Origin: Laccaria trichodermophora
Taxonomy: Eukaryota > Basidiomycota > Agaricomycetes > Agaricales > Hydnangiaceae
Reading direction: 5' to 3'
Length of the DNA stretch: 64,000 bases
NCBI GenBank assembly: GCA_018417955.1
Contig: JACTVC010000011.1
Coordinates: 928,262 to 992,261, forward strand
Made by a program: the position numbers and the translations under genes. Every line of letters starts with the position of its first letter. Position 1 is the first letter of the stretch. The notes under the pieces were generated by a model that worked only from the letters and a program-made list of their open reading frames with translations, did not search any database and was not told where the DNA came from. Shown piece after piece: positions 36,617 to 48,989 of the stretch.

Positions 36617-38722
36617 CTAATGGCTTCCTACTTTATCGTGATAAGCAGCTACAAGAGCCATATGCGTGAACAAATGACTCTGCTTCTTCTTGAAAATATG
36701 ACTGCCAACTTCTGGTGGGCTCCGGGCCGGGCCGCGACGCTTTGGCTCATCATCCACAAGTGTCTCCGACTCAATAACCCACTCTGGATTTTCGCCCCAG
36801 TGGTCAGTGAACGCCTGGCGCTGATCGTCGGTGAACTCGGTATCTTTGAAGAGCATCTCAGCGACGGCCCTCCAAGCGCTGTCCAATGCTCCTTCAACCC
36901 AAGCATGTCGGACGCTCAGCGCTTCACCGGCGAAGTGAAGACGACCGTCTGAAGCTGGTGCGTTGAGGCTCGCGTAGACGTCCTTGAACTTTCCGGGCCC
37001 GAAAAAGGCAAATGCGCCTAGGACACGAACGTGAGCGCGAGAGGGAATGCCAGTGAATAGGTTGCTTACCCATGGTATATGGATCATGCGACCAGCTCCA
37101 TCCTTTGATGTCCATCAGGTCATTGGTCAGTACTTGCAAATCGATGTTGTGGATTTCTGCAAGGTCTTTCAAGACGAGTTTAGCCAGAAGCCTGTCGTCA
37201 TGGTCGATCAAGGCTCCGAGTCGGCTCGCATCCTCAGTCCAGCAGTAACTTGCAATGAGAGTGGTGGTCCCTCCAGCACGAACCTGGCCAAATGAAGGGT
37301 AGACGACTGTGCGAAGGGGTCTGTCGGTGTACGTCTGACCCCCAACGATATTGAGGGTGTTGCCATTTAGATCTTTACCATTCGTCCACCACGCCGTCCT
37401 GAACTGCATACCGATTTTAACGGATGGACCGTAGTTTAGCTGTCGGAGCGCATTGGCCTGCATGGGGGAGAGCTTCGCCTTGCTGAGATCGACAGTGCGC
37501 ATCACGGGAAGGGGGATGGTCGAAATAACATGGGAGAACTCATGGCGGTCTTGGCCGTTCGAAGTGACCGTAATCGTATCATCATCGGTGAGTTCAATGG
37601 CGGTCACCCTAGCGTCGAAAGTGATAGCATTCGGTTTCTGCTTGGTGATATAAGTTGCCATGGCGTCTGCTATCTTTTGAGACCCTCCACTGCATCAAGA
37701 ACACGTCAGTATAAGCGAGCAAGACTTGAAAGGCAAGACACTGACTCGATGCAGAACCACTGCGTGGCTGGCGGGTTAGGGCCAGGTTGCCAACCAAACG
37801 CAATGGCTTCCAAAACTGTCTCCGTAAACGCACGATCATACCACCCAGTAGATTTATCAAACGTCTCGCACCAGTTCACAACGTCGGTTGGAAGTGGCGC
37901 TTTCTTGATACCGAGATCCGCGCTTGGTTCATACTTGAAAGTCATGTACGACCTGGTTGAATGATCGTCGACAGATTGCATTTTCTCCCAGCCAGTTTTA
38001 GTGTTGTTCTTCAGGTCATCAAGCAGTGCTGTCGCGTATGGGGCGATCACATCGTCTGTAATGGCTTTGGTCCCAGCCTTGATGTAGGCTTCTTTGTCGG
38101 CGGATTGAATAACGTCTGCCGCCTTGAAGGGATCACCAGAAGGAACAGCGTTCTGCCGAACCGTGACACCGTTGTATGATAAGAAAGGGGGGTAATTCCC
38201 TGCTCCGGTGAAGTAAAAGGGAGTGAGACGGCTGTTCAGAGCGATGTCGGGCGTGTTGAGGTTGTCGTTTTCAAACAGATTGAAAACGCGATTCATTGCA
38301 GGAATTTTTGGGAAACGCATGGCGCCAACGTCAAAGTAGTTGTAAGGGGCACCGAAGTCATTGGGAAAATGATAGGTATAGAGGCGGCCTCCAACTCGGC
38401 GTCTGGCCTCAAGGATGCGGTATGGGATACCTAGATCCTCGAGAATCATGGCCGTATAAAGGCCACTAGCACCTGTAAAAATTTGAACGACGTTAGGCTC
38501 TATGAATAAACTTTTGGTGCAGTACTTGCCTGCACCAAGAATCCCGACAGGTTTAATGGGAGTGTCAGATGCAGCTGCACCTTTAGCGAGGCTGCGAGAT
38601 TTTACAGTTGCGAAGGTTGTGGGTTCCCCAACCTTCTGACGAAGTTCCTTATCGATCTCTTCAATGAGACACCTAGCGCAATGAGCATAAGCATCGTATC
38701 CAACAGATGCGGAGGTCGGCAT
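36617..38722 (-). CDS. FAD-dependent amine/L-amino-acid oxidase
   Basis: Four exons on -: 38722-38530, 38472-37746, 37689-37070, 37017-36617; 646 aa with consistent phases. The dinucleotide motif GILGAGASGLYTA (about 60-72) and the following LEARRRVGGRLYTY are those of flavin monoamine and L-amino-acid oxidases. YFDVGAMRFPKIPAMNR is typical of the fungal L-amino-acid oxidase branch, and the C-terminal LHFAGEALSVRHAWVEGALDSAWRA closes the FAD site. Such enzymes release ammonia and hydrogen peroxide from amino acids or amines. Intron 1 is of the rarer GC-AG type. No signal peptide is evident. The tandem position beside P5C dehydrogenase suggests, but does not prove, shared use in nitrogen scavenging. 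Confidence 0.85.
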
Positions 38723-39264
38723 GATTGAGAGGAAAAAGTTGGCGGTTCGGTGTGTCCAGATTCCTCCATTTCATATGTAGCGCCATGTCACCTGGATGAA
38801 AGTCAGGAATGAATCCTAGATTGTTCAGATAGGCAGGGAATACCCGATTTTCTGGATGTAGAGGATGTTACTGTCTGTTGAACAGCAATAATGACCGAAT
38901 TTGTCACAGACAACGAGTATGTAACGAACTTGAAAGTTGTGACTTCACGCGCTTGACCTTCTGACCACCAGGATCTTTTGCTTCTTGACATTTTCGGGGT
39001 CCTCAACGTGTACATGCGCCTGGGGCGCCACCGCAACGAATTACCGGTGACTATTGATACCGTTGGAGTTCACCATGAGAACGTATCCTCTTTCTACCAA
39101 TCGAGTTAGGATCTGAACCAAACGGGTCGGACAGGGTCAGACCAATTGCTTGTATATGTCGAAACATTAACGTTTTAACGCTTTAGATACGTTATTGAAC
39201 AGGAGTTGTCTATTTAAATAAAATACTGATCCAGTTTCCGTTCTCACTAACCAAACACCTCACT
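38723..39264 (+). promoter_or_regulatory. Upstream region of vWA gene A, with TATA-like box
   Basis: No coding sequence seen. TATTTAAATA at 39211-39220, about 45 bp before the start codon, is a candidate TATA box. A short block near 38817-38850 (TTGTTCAGATAGGCAGGGAATACC-like) recurs upstream of gene B near 41798-41822, so the two promoters belong to one tandem duplication. Confidence 0.4.
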
Positions 39265-41321
39265 ATGACCCTCTCCAAGATCACCTCTGATGGCGTATAT
39301 CGCATCAAAGTCCTCAACAAGGACTCCTACGCAAAGTATATTCATGACAAACCTGCTGACCCATGGGTCAAGCTCACAGGCCTCGACACTTCCTCTAATG
39401 AGCAAAAGGTTTCATTCTGTGCCTACCCATGCAACTACGTACATGCTCACCCGCGTCGTAGTGGAAGATCTCAGCTGTTTCGGGAAAAACGAACGTCTAC
39501 ACCATCACAAATGTCGTGAACAGCGCTGGTCTCAACTACAAGAGAACTTCAGAGACGTACTGGGGATATGGATATCCGCAACCCAAGGCGAATGCTGCGT
39601 CTCTGAACTGGAATATCCAAGAGTCGACGATTGGTGGAACTAAATATGCCACGTAGGCTATCTTTGTCGTCTAACCTTTGGACTCCGCTTAGCGGGTGTA
39701 GAATCCACCTGGATGGTGACTCTCAAACGTACTTCGATTCCAATGACAATAGATCAGACGCGCACGCTGTAGGCACATAGCCTACCTAACGTTCAAGTCC
39801 GCAATCTAATTCAATTTTTTTTTCAAGATAAACTTTTACTATGGGAACAGTAATTCGGTGAGGTTCCTGCAATCGGAAGGAGTGTTCCAGATATTAACTT
39901 ACACGTTTCTTTGTGTAGAGCGCTGGAGAGAATCAGCGGTATGTCTTCGAAGAGGTGCAAGACAACCCACCTACTGTGGGCTTGTAGGTTGTCACATGAA
40001 TGAACTCCAATAATCTCTCAATCGACATTTCAGGGACGTTGTTTTTATGCAAGACATCACTGGAAGTCAACAACCATACATTGACCAAGCGCGCAACGAG
40101 ATTCAAGGCATCATCAATGCTATTGTAGACTCGAAAAAGGTTGCCCCCGGAAAACTTAGGGTGGCCGTCGTCATCTTCCGTGACCATAAGCCAGAGGATA
40201 CGTTCCTTACGGCTAAACTACCTTTTACGACTGATCTTACGGCTGTGAAGAACTACTTGGCCAATCAATATGCTTCTGGTGGTGGAGACCTTCCCGAAGC
40301 GCAATGTTGTGCATTAAATGACGCTTTGGAGCTCCTTGTCCAATCGGACGATGATACCACCAAAGTTGCTATCCTGACCACTGATGCTTCTCCACACGGC
40401 ATTGGAGAGAATTACGACCGTATTCCAGATGGATGCCCTCTCCGTAAGTGGTCAAACCTATGGGATAGACATTGCCGTTTCATAATAGCACAGAAAATGA
40501 CCCTTTGGAGACCGGAGATGACATGGCGAGGAACAATATCACTCTTGTGCGAACATCCATTTCAAATCAACGTCTGTGTCTGACTCGCGTATTCCAGCAT
40601 GTTGTGGCATGCGAACCCACCTTGAGTCAGACTAAGGTAATTTGCCTTCGAATTACTCTCGTGGACCTTACTGGACTCGAGCAGAATGGACTCGATTTCT
40701 ACACTGGTCTTACGGAAAAGACTGGGTGAGTCATAGAAGTTTCGCACTATCATTTGCTGATTTTTGCGCAAAAGTGGTCGTGTTCTTCCTCTTGGCAACG
40801 TCAGCGGATTAACTGATCTCATCACCGGCTCTCTTACTGAGGCGGTCAGCCTCTCAATCCAAGCCGCACTAAGCCGTTCCGCAGTGGATTATAATGCCAA
40901 CGTTGGTGTAGCCTCTCAGAAGCTCCTTGAACATCTGAGGGCGGCCAATGTACAAATTGATACGTTGGTTACGGATGACTATTACGAGGACATACCTCAA
41001 GCCCGCAAAAACGCTGAACTTTGGGCCAAAGGGAAGAAGGTTGCAGACGTACGGGGTCATATTCAATCGGTGCGTATAAATATTTGCGCTACCACAAATT
41101 CTGAAGTCGCTGTGTGAAGGTCGATGGTCATCGAATTAAGGAGAAATATCGCAATGGAGGTCAGCCGACAGCAGTGGTGAAGAAGCAAACTATCGATCTC
41201 AACCAGGTGTGTTGAATTATACGCTAATTACGGTTTGTTCATGGGTATCTTCGTATTCACTCTCCTTTAGGCTGGAAGAATTGCCAGAGCATGCTTCGTC
41301 GCGAATAAGACGCCACTTTAA
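39265..41321 (+). CDS. vWA gene A: beta-trefoil-like domain + vWA module
   Basis: Twelve exons: 39265-39408, 39462-39652, 39702-39768, 39828-39857, 39919-39983, 40034-40443, 40494-40546, 40598-40636, 40685-40725, 40775-41069, 41120-41206, 41271-41321; 490 aa with consistent phases. Residues 1-165 look like a beta-trefoil (DGVYRIKVLNKDSYAKY, WKISAVSGK, IHLDGDSQTYFDS), the fold of ricin-B-type lectins; sugar binding is not shown. From 166 a von Willebrand A domain begins: DVVFMQDITGSQQ, where D173-x-T175-x-S177 is a MIDAS metal-binding motif of the DxTGS kind, then VVIFRDH and TTDASPHGIG. A C-terminal helical region of unknown fold follows (DTLVTDDYYED, AELWAKGKK). There is no signal peptide, so it is probably intracellular. 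The function is unknown. Its exon pattern is shared with gene B. Confidence 0.75.
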
Positions 41322-42294
41322 GCCCTAAATATGTCACTGGGTCGCAAAGAAAACGAGATTGCAACTATTCAAGAATATAAAAGCTGTACAAATATCATAA
41401 CGTTGCCTGATCTGAAATTCATTACCCAACACAAAAGAATTAAAGAATGGATTTGCAATCGAAATGAACTCAAATTCAAGGCTGTCTCATCCCTGTGTAG
41501 CGAGCCTGAATCACGGACGACTTGGCTGGATACAGTGTCCCGCGAAGGCTCACCATCCGGGCCGCAATCAAACACGCATTGGAACCTTCTGATACCTAGA
41601 AGTGCTGTGGAGCCCAACCGTACATGTTGCGGGGGTGAGAACCCGGCGAACCTGACACAATGCGTCTGACTTGCTTCATGCACGCTTTGTTGAAAGATCG
41701 ACGAACCCCAAGTGGTCAGTAGATCTCTCCAGATGTTGTATATCAAAATCACAGTTCATTTGTTCTCGGTGACTAGATAACAGTGATTGAGGTGATTGTT
41801 CAGATAGGAAGTCGGGAATACCTGTCTCCGGGTTACCGCCACTTATCTAGTGGATCCGAATTCCCTAGCCACCATGATTTGGGTCACTTGACATGAGGGA
41901 CGATACTCACTTTCAAATTCACCTGGGTCCGTTGGTTGGGTCAACGTTTGTTTCGCAGAGATGCTTACCAAGCACGCTTTGACATCCAGACATCGCCCGA
42001 AATCAAGTACATAAGTATCTTTAAAACACATTTTCAGGGCCACGATCTCTTCAGGGTCTTCACACCAACTCGAACTTTATGCCCAACTCCCAGGCAGAAT
42101 ACCCTCTTCAGGCAACCCAGGGATGCTTCATGGTTTGAACAATCATAGGATCTTAATCTGGTCATGAGCCCTCTAGCTTAGGAGCCGCTTGCTTGTGAAT
42201 GTTGACGCGTCCTTTTACGCTATAGTCGTCATATCTGTCACATTATGGGGTGTGCTTTAGCTGACCTCTCTTCTGAGCGACGGTATAGCTTACT
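41322..42294. other. Spacer between vWA genes A and B
   Basis: No gene seen. A block near 41798-41822 resembles one upstream of gene A, which supports a tandem duplication of gene plus promoter. The region around 41500-41660 is GC-richer with a short open frame but no recognisable product. Confidence 0.4.
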
Positions 42295-44377
42295 ATGTCG
42301 TATATCTCCAAGATCACCTCCGATGGCGTATATCGTATCAAAGTTCTCGACAAAGACTCCTACGCGAAATACATCAAGGACGATTCTTCTGACTCCCCAT
42401 GGATTAAGCTGACAACCCTCGACACTTCTTCGGCTGAACAAAAGGTTTTCGTTTTGTTTCTACTCATTCCCTCCACACTCTCACCTGCATTACAGTGGAA
42501 GATATCTGCCGTCTCCGGGAAGACGGACGTTTATACAATCACGAGTGTTATCGACAACGCCGGGCTGAATTACAAGAGAACTTCGCAGACGTACTGGGGA
42601 TATGGATATCCGCAACCTAAGGCAAATTCCACATCCTTGAATTGGAACATCCAGGAGAAGACGAGTGATGGTAAGAAATTTTCGAAGTAGGTCTCCTTTC
42701 CCTTCCAGTTCCACACTTAATAATTGGACACAGGATTCACCTGGACGGCGATGATCAAACCTACTTTGATTCTAACGACAACAAATCGACTAAAAATGCT
42801 GTGGGTCATATTTGTATTTGCAGTCATGAGATTGATTCTTATTTTCTCGAGAAAGATCAACTTTTATTACAACAACAATAATTCGGTAGGATCCCCATTT
42901 CGGGTCACCTTCGCTTTCATAACTTATTTTTTTCTGTAAAAAGACTTCCGGAGCGAACCAAAAATACGAGTTTGAACAGGTGCCCGATGAACCAAGTGGT
43001 GCGGCGCTGTAGGTCAACAACAAATAAAGTTGATATTATGGCTAACGGCCATGATTTTAGGGACATCGTTTTCATACAGGACATCACAGGAAGCCAACAG
43101 GCGTTTATTGATAAAGCTCGCGATGAAATCCAAAACACTATCAATGGCATTGTGAACTCTGGTAAAATCGCCTCCGGTAAATTGAGAGTCGCGGTCGTCA
43201 TCTTCCGTGATCATACACCAGAGGATACGTTCCTGACCGGCAAACTCGATTTCACGACCGATGTCGACGAAGTGAAGAAGTACTTGAACAACCAGATTGC
43301 AACTGGTGGTGGTGATGGTCCTGAAGGTCAATGTTGCGCCTTGAATGACGCCCTAGAGCTCCTCCTCACGTCGGACGACGATACGACAAAAATCGCTATT
43401 CTGACGACAGATTCTCCTCCGCACGGTATTGGAGAGCCCGGTGACAAGATCCCAGATGGATGCCCGCTTCGTAAGGATCATCAATTGGTCATCGTATGAC
43501 CGTCTCGGCTAATTGTGTTGGGGACAGAAAATGACCCTTGTGAGACCGCAGAGTCTATGGCAAGGAATGGTATCACTCTTGTATGTGCAAAGTTTCTTGC
43601 TCCTCGTCAAGGCGATTGTCTCACAGCTCCCAGTACGTCGTCGCATGCGAACCTGAGTTGAGCAGATATCAAGTAAGCAATCTGTCCCCAGCAATCTCTT
43701 TCGCTCTACGTGATTTATATTTTTCTGAATAGAACGCCCTCGATTTCTACATCGGTCTTACCTCTAAAACTGGGTAAGTGGCCAGAAATTATTATTGGCA
43801 GCCTCTGATCTGTTTTCCTCTTTCTAAATAAAGCGGTCAAGTTCTTCCACTTGGCGACACCAACGGGCTAACGAGCCTTGTCACTACGTCTCTGACTGCG
43901 GCCGTCAGTGTGGCAGCCCAGGCCCGCTCCAGTCGCACGTTGGTGGACTACAATGTCAGCCTCGACAGCGCCACACAGAAGCTCTACAAGCAGCTAGTTG
44001 CCTTTAACGTGCAGCTTGACACATTGGTCATCGATGATTACTACGAGGACAAAGCGCAAGCCCATCGGAATGCCAATCTTTGGGCCAATGCAAAAAAATT
44101 GGCAGACGTGCGAGGCAAAATTGAAAAAGTATGTTTGATCACTCGCGTCGTATTTGTGAACTTGATTTACAAAAGTGGACAGGTTCCTGGCATTCGCATT
44201 AACGACAAGTATCTTGGTGGAGGTCAACCTCAAGCAGTTACCAAGAAACAAGCCGTTAGCCTGAATCAGGTGAGTTGATTGACAACTTGTGCGTGGATTG
44301 TCTTTTTTTTCTCATGTTCTTTCCAGGCGAGGCAGATTACCCGTGCTTGCTTCTCGGCAAAAGGGAAATCGTTTTGA
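42295..44377 (+). CDS. vWA gene B: beta-trefoil-like domain + vWA module
   Basis: Twelve exons: 42295-42444, 42496-42686, 42734-42800, 42856-42885, 42944-43008, 43061-43470, 43528-43580, 43634-43672, 43733-43773, 43834-44128, 44183-44269, 44327-44377; 492 aa. Exons 2-12 have exactly the same lengths as in gene A, so this is a tandem duplicate. Trefoil-like part 1-167 (DGVYRIKVLDKDSYAKY, NAGLNYKRTSQTYWGYGYPQP), including a 30-bp micro-exon coding for INFYYNNNNS. vWA from 168: DIVFIQDITGSQQ with D175-x-T177-x-S179, VVIFRDHTPED, LTTDSPPHG. The C-terminal helical part matches gene A. No signal peptide. The frame is intact. Role unknown; vWA domains with a MIDAS usually bind protein partners through a divalent metal. 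Confidence 0.75.
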
Positions 44378-45474
44378 ATGATACTTTGTTATAGTTTGAA
44401 TCAATAAGTGCGCTGCCTCTGTCATTCGTCAAAGCCGAACCCCGTCTAGGAAGAAAGTGAGGGAGTGTTTGTTCTACAAAGAATGTAAATGGATCCTGTG
44501 TGCGTATAAACTGAAGCGATAAATTCGATGCTGATATAAAGATCCGTGGGCAAGAGGCACCTCAACTATTTGCGAGGAACATCGACTTCTTGTGCGGCAG
44601 CGGCCCAGGTTTGGGTCGCAAAGGGTTCATAGAATATTCTGAGCCGCCCTCGGGGGAGATATATCTGTCTACGAGTGGCCTTGAGGACGATTGGCAGTGC
44701 CCGGTCCTGAACGCACACTGGCATTCCTTTTTATACTATGTGATATTGGACCCCATGGTCGTTTGCAAAATGTGGCATTTATAGCCGAAATTCTTTTGGG
44801 CAAAGAAGTCGAGGGATTGAAATGGAGCTAGACTAGGGTTCAAGTGAGAGTTACAGCGGTGTCTACAGCGCTTGGCCTTGCTCAATCCGACGGGTAAAAA
44901 GGCAAGAAAGGAGCAAAAAGGAAGGCTCTCGGACTCTATACTCTTATAGGGTAGTGACGTTCAAGATTTGAGCGTGGTGTGCGATAATCATGAATCTTGA
45001 ACTTGTAAAAAGGGGATTAGTTCGACGCATCGGGTAGGGACAAACCACGGACAAACACATCAAAACCTTTGCCTTGTTACGCACTATCATTATTTTGTGC
45101 AAATGCCTCTCCGCGACCTCAATGTCAGCATCTCTGTGAACCGCTCTCCTGATCTTGTCATGTGGCGCAATGCTGTTTTATGAACGACCCTAAAAAATGG
45201 CGCGACTTGAAGTTCGAATCGAGATGAGCTGCCACGGTCATGGGGTATTCGACCCTCCCAATGAAGGCTTCGATTATCTTCATAGATTGCGTTCAGGAGC
45301 CTGATATGCGTCAGATACCGTTGAACCCAATCTCGATTTAGCTGGTCATATTCGTTTCGCAGTTCAGCAGTGAACCACTTGCCTTTTTCAACAGGCGATG
45401 TGATATAATAACGAGAGAGCCAGTGAGCGGCAACTGTGCATCTACCTTACCCACGTTTTCTACACTGCCCTACG
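44378..45474. other. Spacer between genes B and C, holding a duplicated block
   Basis: No gene seen. The part from about 44510 to 45010 is repeated at about 49616-50110, described separately. The last 450 bp should contain the promoter of gene C. Confidence 0.45.
44510..45010 (+). repeat. Dispersed duplicate block, copy 1
   Basis: Non-coding sequence downstream of gene B. Blocks such as TTCGATGCTGATATAAA, GTGGCCTTGAGGACGATTGG and GGCTTGGCCTTGCTCA recur in the same order at about 49616-50110, downstream of the chimeric vWA pseudogene. It shows that the gene B 3' region was duplicated with its flank. Confidence 0.65.
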
Positions 45475-48400
45475 ATGTCAGTCTCAATCCATCCAAGCTT
45501 AAAGCATCACTCAAAACGGTCGAGACTACCAGCGATATCGGTGGGGCGCAAGAGAGGGGGCCCCGCTGTCCCAGATGCTGCTGCTCTCCCAGATCATACG
45601 AACGTTCAAGGAGACGTCTACCTGGGGATTCCGAAAGTACGGATTTTTCTAAATGATTCTTTGTCAGTAATAACACCTGACTTTCTAGGGCTGTCAAGCA
45701 TTTATCTTCTTCATCATCGACGATGTCTCCAAATTTCGACAAGCTCTACAGACCTACCACCCGACATCTTCTGCTGACGTAACGAATGCGCTTCAAGCTA
45801 TATCTACCTCAAAGGATTCGGGTGGCGGGGACGTTGATATTATCATGACACAGATTGCGTTCAGCCAGCTCGGCCTCAAAACATTGGGTGTTGGAAAGAC
45901 CGGAGACACAAGATTTGATGCTGGTTCGATGCTCCACGACCGGAAGTTTTTGGGTGATCAAGGCCCATGGGACTCTGTCTTTGACCCCGCGACTATCCAT
46001 GGCGTGATTATGGTTTGCGCCAAAAGTACGAGCCACTTGATATTCTATTGAATTGGTTTCACTGAAAGTCTCTCAAGGTCAAGATAAGGTGGACTCGGGT
46101 GTGCAAACAATCAAGGACACGTTTAGTGCATCGTGGGAGATCAAGCAAACCTTGTCAGGCAATGCTCGCCCTGGCAAATACAAGGGAAAGGAACACTTCG
46201 GATATCAGGACGGTGTATCCCAGCCATCGTTGAGGTGCAGCACCTTTCAAGAATATTTGACTGGTCAATATTGACTGTGTTCAGAGGCCTAACCACCCCT
46301 CATCGTGGACAACTAGAGGCCGATCCGGGTGTCCTTATCTTGGGCTACCCGGGTGATCCGCTTGTGGACAATCCGTTAGGGCCCCAGCGCCCTGATTGGG
46401 CTCGTGATGGCTCCTTCATGGTGTTTCGCAAACTTGAGCAAGACGTTAAGGGCTGGAACAACTTTGTGGCTAAAAGCGCAAAGTATTGGCAAGAGTTCAC
46501 GCCAGTCCCAGATGAAGTTCAGCCTCCTTTCAAGGACGACGTTGAGAAGGCAAATTTCGTTGGCGCTGCCTTAGTTGGCAGATGGAAGTCTGTATGTCAT
46601 TCTACATCCTCGCACTCACTTTCATGTGACCACAAGCTAACCTTTGAGTGCAGGGCGCCCCAATTCAATTGGCGCATTTCCGAGATGATCCGTCTCTCGC
46701 CACCGAGGACAACGCCAATAATTTCGATTATTCCGTGCCCGGCGTTGTTCTCCCTACAAATAGATACTGCCCTTTTAACTCTCATACTCGCAAAACTGCG
46801 CCTAGAAATCTTGATCCGTATCTGACCAGGAAATATCTGGAGTCGTCTCTTATCGCGCGCACTGGGATCCCATACGGCAAAGAGGTAACTTTCCTCTGCC
46901 TTTCATTGTGAAATTCTTACAACAACCTATTAGTTTGACGTGGCACCAAAAGAAGAACGAGGGCTTCTCTTCGTGTGCTATCAATCCGCCCTCGACAATG
47001 GTTTTGTCCGCCAGACCGTTGGCTTTTCGTCCAATGACTTTTTCCCTACCAGTGACGTATTGCCTCAAAACCACGGTAAACTTTCAGTTCAAGTGTATGA
47101 GACATTGCTTGATGCGAACACCTTAGGCCAAGATCCCATCACGGGTAGCAACCCAAAGGTGACGGTCGTAGACGATGCCATTGCTCTCAACAAAAAGCCC
47201 GAATCTGGACAAGTTACGCTGGCAGTTGTAGATTCCAATACCTCTGAAAAGTATCTCGTGACGGGATTCCCTCAGCAAGTCAACGACTCAGCCGACAAAT
47301 TTACCCCAGACTTTTTTGTGACATCGCACGGGGGAGAGTACTTCTTCGTCCCTTCCATTCCAACCCTGACAGCTTGGTCGAAAGCTCCAACAACGACGAA
47401 ATCGAAGCTGTAAGCTCTCAATTTTTTTATCTAGGTTTATCAGAGCTGATTGAAATATCAGCGATATCATGTTCCTTATTGACGCCACAGGAAGCATGGA
47501 ACCTTACATCAAGCAAGCCAGCGCTTCAATTGGCACCATATATGATAATGTTCTTAGAAATGGCAGCTGGAGCAAGGATGACATCCGCGTTGGCCTTGTC
47601 GCATTCCGTGACCATCCGCAGAAGAAAGCGACGACGTTCCTTACGCAGAAGTATGACTTCACGTCCGATATGTCTAAAGTTTCAGACAATCTAGGTGCTC
47701 TAGAGGCCAAGGATGGCGAAGACTATCCTGAGGCTTCTGAAGATGCATTGGAGGAAGCCTTGGAAGCGGATTGGAAGGACGATGCGGTCATGGTCACGGT
47801 TTTGATCACTGATTCGACCCCGCATGCCACTGGAGAATCACATGATTACTTCAAGGATGGGTGCCCTGACCGTGAGTCCTCTTTATTGGCCTACAGTTAT
47901 GGTGACGAACTGACACCACATTAGAGAATGATCCTGTCGACATAGCAGACCGAATGGCTGACTTAGGAATTGTTCTAGTATGTTCTCCTTTACCGTCTTC
48001 GCTTCTAATTCACAATCATTGTCTAGTACGTTCTCGGTTGTGAGCCAAAGCTCAGTGCAAAGACTGCTGTAAGCCCACGGCGTTGATCGCCATATCGATT
48101 TTCCTGAACTGAAATTCAACGTGATTAGGGTGGAATTGATTTTTACACCGGCATAACTGCAAAGACGGGGTTAGCTGATTTCTTTTGGAATCGCCAGGCG
48201 GAGTGGCTAACCACAAACACAGGGGGAAGCTGTTGACCCTCAACACGAGCAATATAGACCAACTGGGCGACATCATAGTAGGAATGGCCTCGGATACGTC
48301 TGACAGCGAATTGGCCGTAAGCGAGAACACATCAGCGATTCTGAAGCGAAAGGGCGACAAAATCAGCGACATCGCGAAGGATTTGCATAAGCAACTGACT

Positions 48401-48766
48401 GCGAAAGGGGTCAAACACTGGAAGTTTACGATGAGCGACGTCTATTCGTTCAACAGCGATGCCAAAGACAATGTGAAAGTGTGGTTCGAATCGAAGAAGC
48501 TTGACCAAACTGTTCGAGACAAGATCAAGAGTGTTGGTTTTTTGTCAGGTTAATTCTCGGGAATCTTTTGCTGAATTTCAATCTAGGTAAAGGGCAATCG
48601 CGTCAACTCGGACTACCGCAAGGGAGAACGACCTACGGTTACGTTAAATAAGGAAGCCATCAGTTATGACCAGGTAACGCACACTGCTTGTTGTCTCCAA
48701 TGATTACTGACGGGTTAATCCAAGGTGGAGGCTCTTGTGACGAAGTGCTTGCGACGGAGCAAATAG
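45475..48766 (+). CDS. vWA gene C: DyP-type peroxidase fused to vWA module
   Basis: Thirteen exons: 45475-45636, 45689-46025, 46078-46234, 46285-46591, 46654-46884, 46934-47409, 47462-47871, 47925-47977, 48027-48068, 48129-48169, 48223-48532, 48587-48673, 48725-48766; 884 aa with every phase consistent. Residues 1-556 form a dye-decolorizing (DyP) heme peroxidase: TNVQGDVYLGIPK, FFIIDDVSKF, the HFGYQDG motif with catalytic Asp212, the proximal heme ligand His311 in CPFNSHTRK, the distal Arg336 before GIPYG, LLFVCYQS and FFVTSHGGEYFF. From 557 a vWA module starts: DIMFLIDATGSM (D564-x-T566-x-S568), VAFRDHPQ, ITDSTPHATG. The same C-terminal region as genes A and B follows. No signal peptide is seen, unusual for a fungal DyP. 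It may oxidise dyes or phenols with peroxide; the vWA part may anchor it to a partner. Confidence 0.85.
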
Positions 48767-48989
48767 TCAAAGCGATCTGCATTCGTGAACAAATTGTGTA
48801 AATGTACTTGTGGTATCGAGCGTGTCAAGACTTCTAGTGTTCTGTTGAATGTGTTGTTGGGTTGAGTGTTTTTCTACATGTTCTCCACCATCGACTCGCA
48901 TCTTGGGCGCCTTCAACGTGGATCTCCACTTCACAAGCCAGACGCTGCATCACCGCTCATCACCACTGACACCTTGCTGACCCTTTTTA

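Noticed and set aside
45205..45225. Possible tRNA B-box (AGTTCGAATCG)
   Set aside because: No A-box or cloverleaf can be drawn around it. I found no convincing tRNA anywhere in the window.
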